A stretch of DNA of 20,043 nucleotides from positions 1-20,043 of the IMG/VR virus record IMGVR_UViG_3300032291_001456, one strand, 5' to 3'. This DNA is from a virus. The notes beneath the pieces are model-generated. The model was not told the DNA's origin, did not search any database, and saw only the letters and a list, made by a program, of their open reading frames with translations. The translations under genes were made by a program, and so were the position numbers. Shown here piece after piece: positions 1-4,556 of the stretch; the stretch's first letter is position 1, and each line of letters begins with the position of its first letter.

Positions 1-137
1 AACTCCCTTCCTACTTTATACTCAGCAGCGATACTATCTACTGCTAAATCTAACTTGCCTCTCAATTCTTGTTGCTGTGCTGATGTTAAATGAAACATCA
101 TCTCGTTAGTTAGTTCTGCTTTCCATACTACTGGCAT
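1..137 (-). CDS. Hypothetical protein, C-terminus beyond the left edge
   Basis: This leftward reading frame starts with ATG at 137-135 and runs off the window after 45 codons. The visible protein begins MPVVWKAELTNEMM and continues with a Gln/Glu-rich, probably helical stretch (SAQQQELRGK). The start is supported by a good Shine-Dalgarno sequence, GAGAGGATAA, ending five bases upstream; nearly the same leader precedes other genes of this operon. It lies 58 bp downstream of the 88-residue gene, so it is probably the next gene of the same leftward transcript. I recognise no family, and too little is visible to suggest a role. Confidence 0.6.
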   Translation of the reverse strand, partial: MPVVWKAELTNEMMFHLTSAQQQELRGKLDLAVDSIAAEYKVGRE

Positions 138-195
138 TGTTTATCCTCTCTTTTAATGTTAGTGAGCAGTTTCAAGTCATGCTCAGGACAGATTG

Positions 196-462
196 TTAGG
201 GTTGAAAGATTACATCTACATAACCGTTTAGGCGGTAGTCTGTAGCAAGTAATCCTTTCTTACCTGTAAGGTGCTTGTATGTGCCGTCTCCTAGTGAGAC
301 CCACATTGACTTAGCCTTGAAGCGGTTCTGCACTTCTTTAGCCTTGACGATAGTGCCCTTAGGCATGTGGTCTGACGAAGCTGCAGGAATGTTGGCCTCT
401 AGTTCGTCAGCGATGATACGGATTTCCTCAACTAAGTTGAAGAGTGTTGATGTTGTGGACAT
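196..462 (-). CDS. Hypothetical protein, 88 aa
   Basis: A short gene of the leftward operon, starting with ATG at 462 behind GAGAGGTAAC. The N-terminal third (residues 1-30) is predicted helical, with alternating hydrophobic and acidic residues (LVEEIRIIADELEA). The remainder (about 35-88) looks like a compact beta domain rich in Gly, Lys and aromatic residues (MWVSLGDGTYKHL, GYVDVIFQP). It has no Cys, no membrane segment and no catalytic motif that I recognise. It lies 51 bp downstream of the glutamine amidotransferase gene, with an inverted repeat in the gap. The helix followed by a small beta domain could mediate protein contacts, but that is only a guess from composition. Confidence 0.6.
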   Translation of the reverse strand: MSTTSTLFNLVEEIRIIADELEANIPAASSDHMPKGTIVKAKEVQNRFKAKSMWVSLGDGTYKHLTGKKGLLATDYRLNGYVDVIFQP

Positions 463-487
463 TTGTTACCTCTCGTGTTGGTGTTAC

Positions 488-510
488 TCTGTATACACTT
501 TGCATACAGA
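488..510. repeat. Inverted repeat TCTGTAT-N9-ATACAGA
   Basis: Perfect 7-bp arms lie at 488-494 and 504-510 around a 9-bp spacer, in the 51-bp gap between the amidotransferase gene and the 88-residue gene. No T-run follows on either strand, so it is not an obvious intrinsic terminator. It could be an operator or an mRNA hairpin separating the two cistrons. Confidence 0.4.
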
Positions 511-513
511 ATG

Positions 514-1347
514 TTAGTATGCGAACAAGTCGTAGTCTCTACGAGTTGTCCATTTAGCAGTGCTTGGAGTGTAGCACATACAGTTATGCACTACATCTGA
601 GCAGTCGAAGCATAGCGTACATGTTGGACAGTAGTATGGATTATCACTAAGGTCTACAATTTCTAAGCAATACGGACATAGTTCGTCAAGCTCTGAGTCA
701 TCTAAGACTTCAGTAACATCTCCCCACTTTGATACAGTATCGTATTCATTATAGGTAGTGAGTACTGCTGGCTTGGTGTAGGTAGTGCGCTTGTGACTCT
801 GATTAGACCACCAGATACCTTCGTTATCCCATGTACCTAAGTTCTCATTGACTAGGTACATAGGATACTTGGCGGTGGTACTGGTCGTGAGTATAGCAAT
901 CTTACTACCACTAGCCCACTTGGAAATCATGAGCCAAATAGTATCATCATCTAGTGCATTGACACCACCCAGTTTGGGTAGCGTGTCCTCTGCAAAGACT
1001 CGTGTGTCTGAACGGCGGTCGCCGTGTGGGATAGCAACATCTAACACACCATTGTGTGCTAGGTATGTGCCTTCATCATCACCGACTTGGAATGGGTGAC
1101 AATTCTGTTCGTTCTTTACACCATGTGTGGCGTATCGTGCATGCCACATGGCATAGCCGTTAGGATACTGCGCTCGCAGCTCCATGAAACGCTTGATAGA
1201 TTTCTTTGCAGACATACTGCGCTCTGAGATAATCTTATCACCAGCGTGTATTGCGAAGCCAAAGCCATGCGGATTAGCGCAAGCACCAGCGTGCAAGTCT
1301 GATTTACTTGGTGTGGAGTTTGGCTCACACACTACGAGTATGCACAT
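514..1347 (-). CDS. Class II (Ntn-type) glutamine amidotransferase with C-terminal Cys-rich zinc-binding tail
   Basis: Predicted to hydrolyse glutamine and pass ammonia to a partner ligase. The protein starts Met-Cys, so Cys2 is the expected N-terminal nucleophile after Met removal. Family motifs follow in order: NPHGFG (25-30), HARYATHG (69-76), NCHPF (82-86), AHNGV (97-101) and SDT (113-115), matching the glutaminase pocket of GATase-2 enzymes. Residues 1 to about 180 form this domain. The tail (about 224-258) holds eight Cys (CPYC, CPTC, CFDC, CMC) and probably binds zinc; such a tail is unusual for the family. The start has a strong AGAGAGGATACT leader. The amidoligase gene ends only 10 bp upstream, so the two are almost certainly co-transcribed and probably work together. 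The substrate cannot be read from sequence. A stand-alone Ntn amidohydrolase is the main alternative. Confidence 0.88.
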   Translation of the reverse strand: MCILVVCEPNSTPSKSDLHAGACANPHGFGFAIHAGDKIISERSMSAKKSIKRFMELRAQYPNGYAMWHARYATHGVKNEQNCHPFQVGDDEGTYLAHNGVLDVAIPHGDRRSDTRVFAEDTLPKLGGVNALDDDTIWLMISKWASGSKIAILTTSTTAKYPMYLVNENLGTWDNEGIWWSNQSHKRTTYTKPAVLTTYNEYDTVSKWGDVTEVLDDSELDELCPYCLEIVDLSDNPYYCPTCTLCFDCSDVVHNCMCYTPSTAKWTTRRDYDLFAY

Positions 1348-1357
1348 AGTATCCTCT

Positions 1358-2662
1358 CTATGCTTCCATTAGTTGTCGGTTAGTTATACTTGTGCTTGCA
1401 ATCTTAGGCAAGCGTGAGTATAGGTCAGGGTATAGTCCATTGTTATCTCTGACATAATCAGCGAACCAATCCCATGTGAGTGCGCCTAGTTTAACATCAT
1501 CTAAGCGTAACTCTCTCGTGTATTCGACTATTGCTTGTGTTAGGTCTAACGCGGATAGCACCCCGCTAGGGTTCATAGTACCCCTAAAGAAGCGCAGCTC
1601 CAGCGTATCCCTGTTCTGTGTATTGACCGCAGAGTATCTCTCTGAGGAGTTGCGTTGTGGATTTCCTACCTTGTGCTTGAAGGACATGACTGGCTTGTCA
1701 TACTCATCAAACTTATAGCAATCATTAAAGCGTGCGAAGTCGGTCTTACGACCCGCAAACTTCATCATCATCTCACTATTGTGATAGATGAAAGCGATAA
1801 AGCGGTGCGTGTGTGCCCCGCTATTGAACCCTGCGCGACTCACATGAATGTGCAGTCCGCAAGTCGTGGTATCCCATGACCTAGCGTAGTGGTCTATACG
1901 CAGTTTATCTATGGTAGTCCATAGTAACTTAGAGTTATCTCTGTACTCTGTATGAGAGTGTGGTTGAGTAACTAACTCGAAGCCTGAGTATCCGTCTCGA
2001 CCTATACTAGCGTCAGATTTAAGGATAGCGATAGGGTCGAGTGCAGTAGAAGCAAACCTTGCAGCTTCTTGCAGTCCGTCACTACCACTTCTAATCTCCA
2101 TCTCTAACTCGAAGCCCATGTACACACCCTTGCTGGAGTGACCCTTGAAGGTGAGGTTAGGCTTGCATGAGTAGTTGTGGATAAAGCCACGACAACCGCA
2201 AGGCTGGCGTACGCTACCGCTACCACCGCTACACTCGCACTCGTTACCATTCATGCGGTACTCGTCACAGTCCTCACAATAGTAACACTCTGACTCGTAG
2301 CAAGACTCGCAGTAAGTACTATCCTCTACATAGTAATTAGACCAGTAGTCAGGATAAGACTCACTACAACCTTCGCAGTAGAATGTATTGTTCTCATAGC
2401 ATGGAGTACACCATTGACCACGACCGATTGTGTGGGTGTCGTCTCTGTGTGTAGTAGTCGAACAATTCTCACAGTAAATGGCACACTCTGAGCAATAGAT
2501 ACTATCGTCATTAGTTAGTGCATCATCATTAGCCATGAGAGCGTTGCACGACTCGCAATAGAGTGTGCAACCTGCACACACTATGTCGCCGTCGTCCATT
2601 GTGCGTTGCTCGTCCTCGGGAATTACACCCGAACAGAACGCGCAGTTTATCTCATCAGACAT
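1358..2662 (-). CDS. Amidoligase-superfamily (COOH-NH2 ligase) protein with N-terminal zinc-ribbon array
   Basis: A 434-residue protein in two halves. Residues 7 to about 166 contain at least ten closely spaced Cys pairs (CAFC, CAGC, CESC, CSEC, CENC, CTPC, CEGC and others), as in tandem treble-clef or zinc-ribbon modules. Residues 180 to about 390 match the glutamine-synthetase-like amidoligase family: GFELEME (183-189), a KSDASIGRDG segment followed by GFELVTQP (227-234), CGLHIHVS (268-275) and TLELRFFRGT (353-362). In that family the Glu and His residues bind metal and ATP, and the enzymes join a carboxylate to an amine. The gene starts behind GATAGGTAAG and is followed 10 bp later by the amidotransferase. 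The pair suggests glutamine-dependent amidation or peptide ligation; the zinc array may bind the target. Host cell-wall peptide, a phage protein or a small metabolite are all possible substrates. Confidence 0.8.
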   Translation of the reverse strand: MSDEINCAFCSGVIPEDEQRTMDDGDIVCAGCTLYCESCNALMANDDALTNDDSIYCSECAIYCENCSTTTHRDDTHTIGRGQWCTPCYENNTFYCEGCSESYPDYWSNYYVEDSTYCESCYESECYYCEDCDEYRMNGNECECSGGSGSVRQPCGCRGFIHNYSCKPNLTFKGHSSKGVYMGFELEMEIRSGSDGLQEAARFASTALDPIAILKSDASIGRDGYSGFELVTQPHSHTEYRDNSKLLWTTIDKLRIDHYARSWDTTTCGLHIHVSRAGFNSGAHTHRFIAFIYHNSEMMMKFAGRKTDFARFNDCYKFDEYDKPVMSFKHKVGNPQRNSSERYSAVNTQNRDTLELRFFRGTMNPSGVLSALDLTQAIVEYTRELRLDDVKLGALTWDWFADYVRDNNGLYPDLYSRLPKIASTSITNRQLMEA

Positions 2663-2676
2663 AGGCTTACCTATCT

Positions 2677-2868
2677 CTATACTCTAGCGGGCTTTCCGCT
2701 AGTGTGGTTGTCAATAATAGCATTGGCAATCTTAGAACGCAGCTCCTCGGTCTCTATTACTAGAACCTTAAAGCCGTTGCGTTGGTGTGTATCTTGCGTT
2801 TGGCGTAGTGCCATGCGAATGACCTCAACCTCTCTAGGTGTGAGGTCTAATAGTAGATTATCGGACAT
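2677..2868 (-). CDS. Hypothetical protein, 63 aa, translationally coupled
   Basis: I start this gene at ATG 2868 (MSDNLLLDLTPREVEVIR) rather than at the in-frame ATG at 2916. The later start follows GGTAAG and overlaps the end of the 41-codon gene by 11 bases (ATGTCCGATAA), a typical coupling arrangement; the earlier ATG has no Shine-Dalgarno sequence. The protein is mostly helical and charged, and ends in a Lys/Arg-containing tail. The LTPREVEVIR stretch recalls the start of a LuxR-type HTH, but the rest does not continue that motif. Small helical proteins of this kind are common in actinophage early operons. Function unknown. It precedes the amidoligase gene by 14 bp. Confidence 0.6.
   Translation of the reverse strand: MSDNLLLDLTPREVEVIRMALRQTQDTHQRNGFKVLVIETEELRSKIANAIIDNHTSGKPARV
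2684..2702. repeat. Perfect hairpin at the end of the 63-aa gene
   Basis: CTAGCGG (2684-2690) and CCGCTAG (2696-2702) form a 7-bp stem with a 5-base loop. It lies within the last codons of the 63-residue gene and just upstream of the amidoligase ribosome binding site on the leftward transcript. No T-run follows, so it is more likely an RNA processing, stability or attenuation element than a terminator. Confidence 0.45.
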
Positions 2869-2983
2869 TCTTACCGATAATCTCTCGAATTGTGTGCGAG
2901 ATTTCCTCGTTAGCATGGCGGTCTGCCATAGCCTTACGAAATGCGTAAAGCATGGTTGGATTGAGATTGTTATCGTGCTTCAT
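2858..2983 (-). CDS. Micro-gene, 41 aa hypothetical protein
   Basis: ATG at 2983 and TAA at 2860-2858 define a 41-residue protein beginning MKHDNNLNPTMLYAFR and ending IREIIGKNVR. A GAAGG sequence lies just before the start. Both ends overlap neighbours in other frames: its first 14 bases overlap the end of the 46-codon gene, and its last 11 bases overlap the start of the 63-codon gene. This chained overlap on one strand is the main evidence that the frame is real. The composition is helical and basic at the C-terminus, with no membrane segment or Cys. No family recognised. Confidence 0.5.
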   Translation of the reverse strand: MKHDNNLNPTMLYAFRKAMADRHANEEISHTIREIIGKNVR

Positions 2984-3110
2984 AGTAGCCTTCGTATCTG
3001 CGCAGTCTGCGCTCTAATACATAGACTCTACGAAACGCAATTATCAGTATCGTGTTAAGCGAACCGATAGCAATTATGAGCGCGAATAAATCACTCGCGG
3101 ATAGTTGCAT
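2970..3110 (-). CDS. Small single-span membrane protein, 46 aa
   Basis: The frame runs from ATG 3110 to TAA 2972-2970, behind an excellent GAGAGGATACGCC leader. Residues 8-26 (LFALIIAIGSLNTILIIAF) form one clear membrane segment. The Arg-rich stretch after it (FRRVYVLERRLRRYEG) predicts the C-terminus in the cytoplasm. Size and topology would suit a small holin, antiholin, superinfection-exclusion or membrane-anchor protein, but the position in a non-lysis operon argues against a confident holin call. Its 3' end overlaps the 41-codon gene by 14 bases, so translation of the two is probably coupled. Confidence 0.6.
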   Translation of the reverse strand: MQLSASDLFALIIAIGSLNTILIIAFRRVYVLERRLRRYEGYYEAR

Positions 3111-3132
3111 GGCGTATCCTCTCTAGTCAATT

Positions 3133-3149
3133 TCATGCGGTTTGCATGA
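3133..3149. repeat. 6-bp hairpin next to the tRNA-like element
   Basis: TCATGC (3133-3138) and GCATGA (3144-3149) pair around a GGTTT loop. On the leftward transcript it lies between the tRNA-like element and the ribosome binding site of the membrane-protein gene. It may punctuate processing or influence initiation. Confidence 0.35.
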
Positions 3150-3151
3150 GT

Positions 3152-3194
3152 ACCCCGTAGAGGACTCGAACCTCTACCCTGCACCATGCGGGGT
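3152..3194 (-). other. tRNA-like T-arm plus acceptor-like stem (truncated tRNA or minihelix)
   Basis: On the minus strand a perfect T-arm is visible: AGAGG, the loop TTCGAGT, then CCTCT, giving the conserved GGTTCGAGTCC signature. It is flanked by ACCCCGC on the 5' side and ACGGGGT on the 3' side, which can form a 7-bp acceptor-like stem with one mismatch. Only 12 bases separate the 5' acceptor strand from the T-arm, so there is no room for D and anticodon arms, and no CCA follows. It is therefore not a functional tRNA gene. It may be a degraded tRNA, a tRNA-mimicking minihelix in the operon mRNA, or the 3' end of a host tRNA copied as an attachment-site core. No integrase is in view to support the last option. 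Confidence 0.5.
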
Positions 3195-3201
3195 CACTAA
3201 T

Positions 3202-3504
3202 CTAATTGTCGTCTAGGTGTATCGAACCCATTTCACGCATGAGTTTATCCATGCGTTCTTGCAGCTCGATAGCCTTGTGGTCTTGCGGGCGTACTGTGTG
3301 CGCTTGCTTGTGCTTGCGCTTACCTTGTGGCTTGTGTGGCTTACCCTTGCGAGCGCGTGGCTTGCGAGGTTTGGCGGGCGTGGCGGGAATAACTAAGGTT
3401 TCCCCGTTTGGTTTGGTTATGGTGATTTCACTAACACCATGCTTAGACTGTGCCCATGCGCGAGTAGCGCGGGGCTTGTGTGGCATGGTTACGAATGAAC
3501 CCAT
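3202..3504 (-). CDS. Lys/Arg/Pro-rich basic protein, 100 aa
   Basis: First gene of the leftward operon. The start at ATG 3504 follows GGAGATAAATC, which favours it over the in-frame ATG six codons downstream. Residues 1-40 are mixed, with a short beta-like segment (EITITKPNGETLVIPAT). Residues about 42-70 are extremely basic and proline-rich (KPRKPRARKGKPHKPQGKRK), and residues 75-95 are a charged helix (AIELQERMDKLMREMG). Such a disordered basic tract would bind nucleic acid non-specifically. No enzymatic motif, Cys or membrane segment is seen. As the promoter-proximal gene it is probably made in larger amounts than the distal genes. Function unknown. Confidence 0.6.
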   Translation of the reverse strand: MGSFVTMPHKPRATRAWAQSKHGVSEITITKPNGETLVIPATPAKPRKPRARKGKPHKPQGKRKHKQAHTVRPQDHKAIELQERMDKLMREMGSIHLDDN

Positions 3505-3536
3505 GATTTATCTCCATTTCTAGTCGGTTTGGTAAT

Positions 3537-3600
3537 GCGTGGATAGACGGGGGTTTCCCCCCGCCTACCCGCTAGATTATCCCCGCGCCTACAAGCGTGG
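3537..3600. repeat. Nested hairpins upstream of the leftward operon
   Basis: GCGTGGATA (3537-3545) pairs with TATCCCCGC (3578-3586) with one mismatch and encloses a GGGGG-TTT-CCCCC hairpin (3549-3561). Just to the right, CCGCGC (3583-3588) pairs with GCGTGG (3595-3600) around a 6-base loop if read as + strand RNA, where one pair is G-U. The two outer stems share 3583-3586, so they are alternatives. If leftward transcription starts further right, this lies in the mRNA leader of the 100-residue gene. No T-run follows. Confidence 0.45.
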
Positions 3601-3657
3601 TATTCGTCTAGGTTTATTTCAATTTATCGACTAGCGAAATTTATTACTCCCGTTCGC

Positions 3658-3800
3658 CATTCACCATGAAATCGGGTATCCTCATTCATGGAGAAATTGC
3701 AGACTAATTAGGTCTAAATTTCTAGGGTACGACTGCCTTTCACTACCGAGTGAAACAAGGTACTAATCGGATACCCGACTTTCCGCTTACTCGGTGAATG
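3658..3800. ncRNA. Candidate multi-stem structured RNA (or DNA) element
   Basis: Four perfectly complementary stems nest in order. Outer stem: CATTCACC (3658-3665) with GGTGAATG (3793-3800). Second stem, 10 bp: TCGGGTATCC (3672-3681) with GGATACCCGA (3769-3778). Inside it are two side-by-side hairpins: AGAAATT plus AGAC (3692-3704) with GTCT plus AATTTCT (3712-3723), and TTTCACT (3738-3744) with AGTGAAA (3749-3755) closed by the tetraloop ACCG. This gives a helix ending in a three-way junction, in a stretch without a gene. No G-U pair is needed, so the transcribed strand cannot be decided. It could be a phage noncoding RNA, a cis-acting leader of the leftward operon, or a cruciform-forming DNA site such as an origin. 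I match it to no known RNA family. Confidence 0.5.
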
Positions 3801-3886
3801 ACGCTTGCTCACCCTTACAAGACATAATTTAGGGCATGGGCCCGCGCATGTCAAACACCACTCACGCTCAACCCTAAAAATAGCTC

Positions 3887-3902
3887 TGTGATTTAGGTCA
3901 CA
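3887..3902. promoter_or_regulatory. CRP/GlxR-type operator, site 1
   Basis: TGTGA-TTTAGG-TCACA is a perfect match to the TGTGA-N6-TCACA consensus recognised by cAMP-receptor-family regulators, including actinobacterial GlxR/Crp. It lies 23 bp, centre to centre, from site 2, which has the same TTTAGG spacer. Confidence 0.65.
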
Positions 3903-3909
3903 CTTAGCT

Positions 3910-3925
3910 AGTGATTTAGGTCACA
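3910..3925. promoter_or_regulatory. CRP/GlxR-type operator, site 2
   Basis: AGTGA-TTTAGG-TCACA matches nine of the ten consensus positions of the CRP-family palindrome. It repeats the spacer of site 1 and lies just to its right. The pair could bind two dimers near the promoter region around 3980. Confidence 0.55.
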
Positions 3926-3968
3926 TTCTCATAATTCCCCGCGTGTCGGTTTGATTATCGCGGGCGGT

Positions 3969-4021
3969 TATGGTACGCGCCTATAATTCGGGCAATTCGG
4001 ACATTCCCTGTCCGTACCATA
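3969..4021. repeat. Long inverted repeat enclosing a TATAAT box and an inner hairpin
   Basis: TATGGTACG (3969-3977) is exactly complementary to CGTACCATA (4013-4021). Between them lie a perfect TATAAT (3982-3987), two direct copies of AATTCGG (3985-3991 and 3994-4000), and a smaller hairpin CGGAC (3998-4002) with GTCCG (4010-4014). No good -35 box is found 16-18 bp before the TATAAT, which would fit an activator-dependent promoter, but this is only suggestive. CRP-like sites 1-2 lie to the left and site 3 to the right. Confidence 0.45.
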
Positions 4022-4050
4022 GACGCGCCATAAGCGCAAGGGTTTAGCCA

Positions 4051-4066
4051 TGTGATTTAGCTCACA
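4051..4066. promoter_or_regulatory. CRP/GlxR-type operator, site 3
   Basis: TGTGA-TTTAGC-TCACA is a perfect consensus match with a slightly different spacer from sites 1-2. The AT-rich stretch just to its right contains CATAAT (4084-4089) and TATAAA (4098-4103), either of which could be a -10 element. Confidence 0.65.
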
Positions 4067-4117
4067 TAGTAGATTTCGTTTTGCATAATAGATAGGTATA
4101 AATAATCCCCGCTAATA

Positions 4118-4235
4118 CTGAGAGTTTGCTGAGAGATTACTGAGAGAGCCTAACCCTAGTGTGATGCAGGTCACACTTAGTAATGCTGAGAGTTTCCTGA
4201 GAAATTATTGTGTGCCCGCTGAGAAATTATTGTGT
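4118..4235 (+). repeat. Phased CTGAGAR direct repeats and a 17-bp tandem repeat
   Basis: CTGAGAG occurs at 4118, 4129, 4140 and 4186, and CTGAGAA at 4197 and 4219. Spacings are 11, 11, 46, 11 and 22 bp, so neighbouring copies lie on nearly the same face of the helix. The last two copies belong to an exact 17-bp repeat (4197-4213 and 4219-4235) with a 22-bp period. CRP-like site 4 lies in the 46-bp gap. Eleven-bp direct repeats are typical of OmpR/PhoB-family response-regulator sites; iterons for a replication initiator are the other main possibility. Confidence 0.6.
4160..4175. promoter_or_regulatory. CRP/GlxR-type operator, site 4
   Basis: TGTGA-TGCAGG-TCACA is a perfect consensus match embedded among the CTGAGAR repeats. 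Its spacer differs from the others, so the cluster is not simply a copied block. It shares the right flank CACTTAG with site 1. Confidence 0.65.
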
Positions 4236-4432
4236 CGGTGGATAGTCGGTAAATAGATAAATGAATAAAACACTTAACCGCTTTATAGATTTATCGACAA
4301 TTCATACCAACCCTAACCCTTTACCTTAGACTTAGACATTTTGACCCCAGATTGTTTAATACGAGTGGGGAGGTCGGATATAGTATCCCACAAAAAATTT
4401 CTGTTATATAATACTATAGCCCCCCTATATAT

Positions 4433-4451
4433 AGCCCTGACCAGGGCTTTT
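4433..4451 (+). terminator. Intrinsic terminator-like hairpin
   Basis: AGCCCT (4433-4438) and AGGGCT (4443-4448) form a 6-bp GC-rich stem with a GACC loop, followed by TTTT on the + strand. It lies about 190 bp before the terminase gene. It would therefore stop rightward transcripts that start in the operator region and insulate the structural operon. On the minus strand the run after the stem is AT-mixed, so rightward action is more likely. Confidence 0.5.
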
Positions 4452-4487
4452 AAAAATATATTGGTTTCAGTTGTTCGGTTTTACGAT

Positions 4488-4514
4488 TTGAACAGGTTAT
4501 CTTATATGTATAAT
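4488..4514 (+). promoter_or_regulatory. Candidate promoter of the terminase/structural operon
   Basis: TTGAAC (4488-4493) and a perfect TATAAT (4509-4514) are separated by 15 bp, shorter than the preferred 17. An alternative -10, TAATAA at 4511, gives 17 bp. This is the best sigma-70-like candidate between the terminator and the terminase start. The transcript would begin near 4521 and carry a structured leader of about 120 bases. Confidence 0.4.
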
Positions 4515-4524
4515 AATACATATA
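4503..4524. promoter_or_regulatory. Perfect 9-bp palindrome over the -10 box (operator candidate)
   Basis: TATATGTAT (4503-4511) and ATACATATA (4516-4524) are exact inverted copies around AATA. The palindrome covers the TATAAT of the candidate late promoter, where a bound dimer would block RNA polymerase. No phage repressor gene is in the window to pair it with. Confidence 0.45.
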
Positions 4525-4556
4525 CGGAGTCGCTCCGTTTAAGACTCCGCGACTCC
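4525..4556 (+). repeat. Mutually exclusive hairpins in the terminase leader
   Basis: Three stems compete for the same bases. CGGAG (4525-4529) pairs with CTCCG (4533-4537); CGGAGTC (4525-4531) pairs with GACTCCG (4543-4549); GGAGTCG (4526-4532) pairs with CGACTCC (4550-4556). They lie at the start of the probable terminase leader and are followed by a TATATATAAT-rich stretch. An attenuator, a weak terminator or a packaging-site structure would all fit. Confidence 0.45.

Noticed and set aside
2677-2868. LuxR-type HTH regulator, from the LTPREVEVIR stretch
   Set aside because: Only the first ten residues match; the second and third helices of the HTH are missing and the protein is too short.
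2869-2916. Upstream ATG (2916) as start of the 63-aa gene
   Set aside because: It has no Shine-Dalgarno sequence and would overlap most of the 41-codon gene; the ATG at 2868 is coupled to that gene's stop.
2606-3058. 150-codon + strand frame
   Set aside because: It lies antisense to the amidoligase start and the three micro-genes, has no ribosome binding site and an implausible composition.
3152-3194. A complete tRNA gene
   Set aside because: Only the T-arm and acceptor-like strands are present; there is no space for D and anticodon arms, so it is listed as a tRNA-like element.
3206-3523. 105-codon + strand frame antisense to the basic protein
   Set aside because: A shadow of the Lys/Arg-rich minus-strand gene: Arg/Lys codons read backwards give Leu/Cys-rich nonsense. 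The minus-strand frame has a good ribosome binding site.
4118-4235. CRISPR-like array
   Set aside because: Repeats are only 7-17 bp and spacers 4-39 bp, with regular helical phasing; this fits protein-binding repeats, not CRISPR.
4291-4299. DnaA box (TTATCGACA; a similar TTATCGACT at 3624)
   Set aside because: Each has at least one mismatch to TTATCCACA, and they are far apart; two weak matches in AT-rich DNA do not support an origin call.
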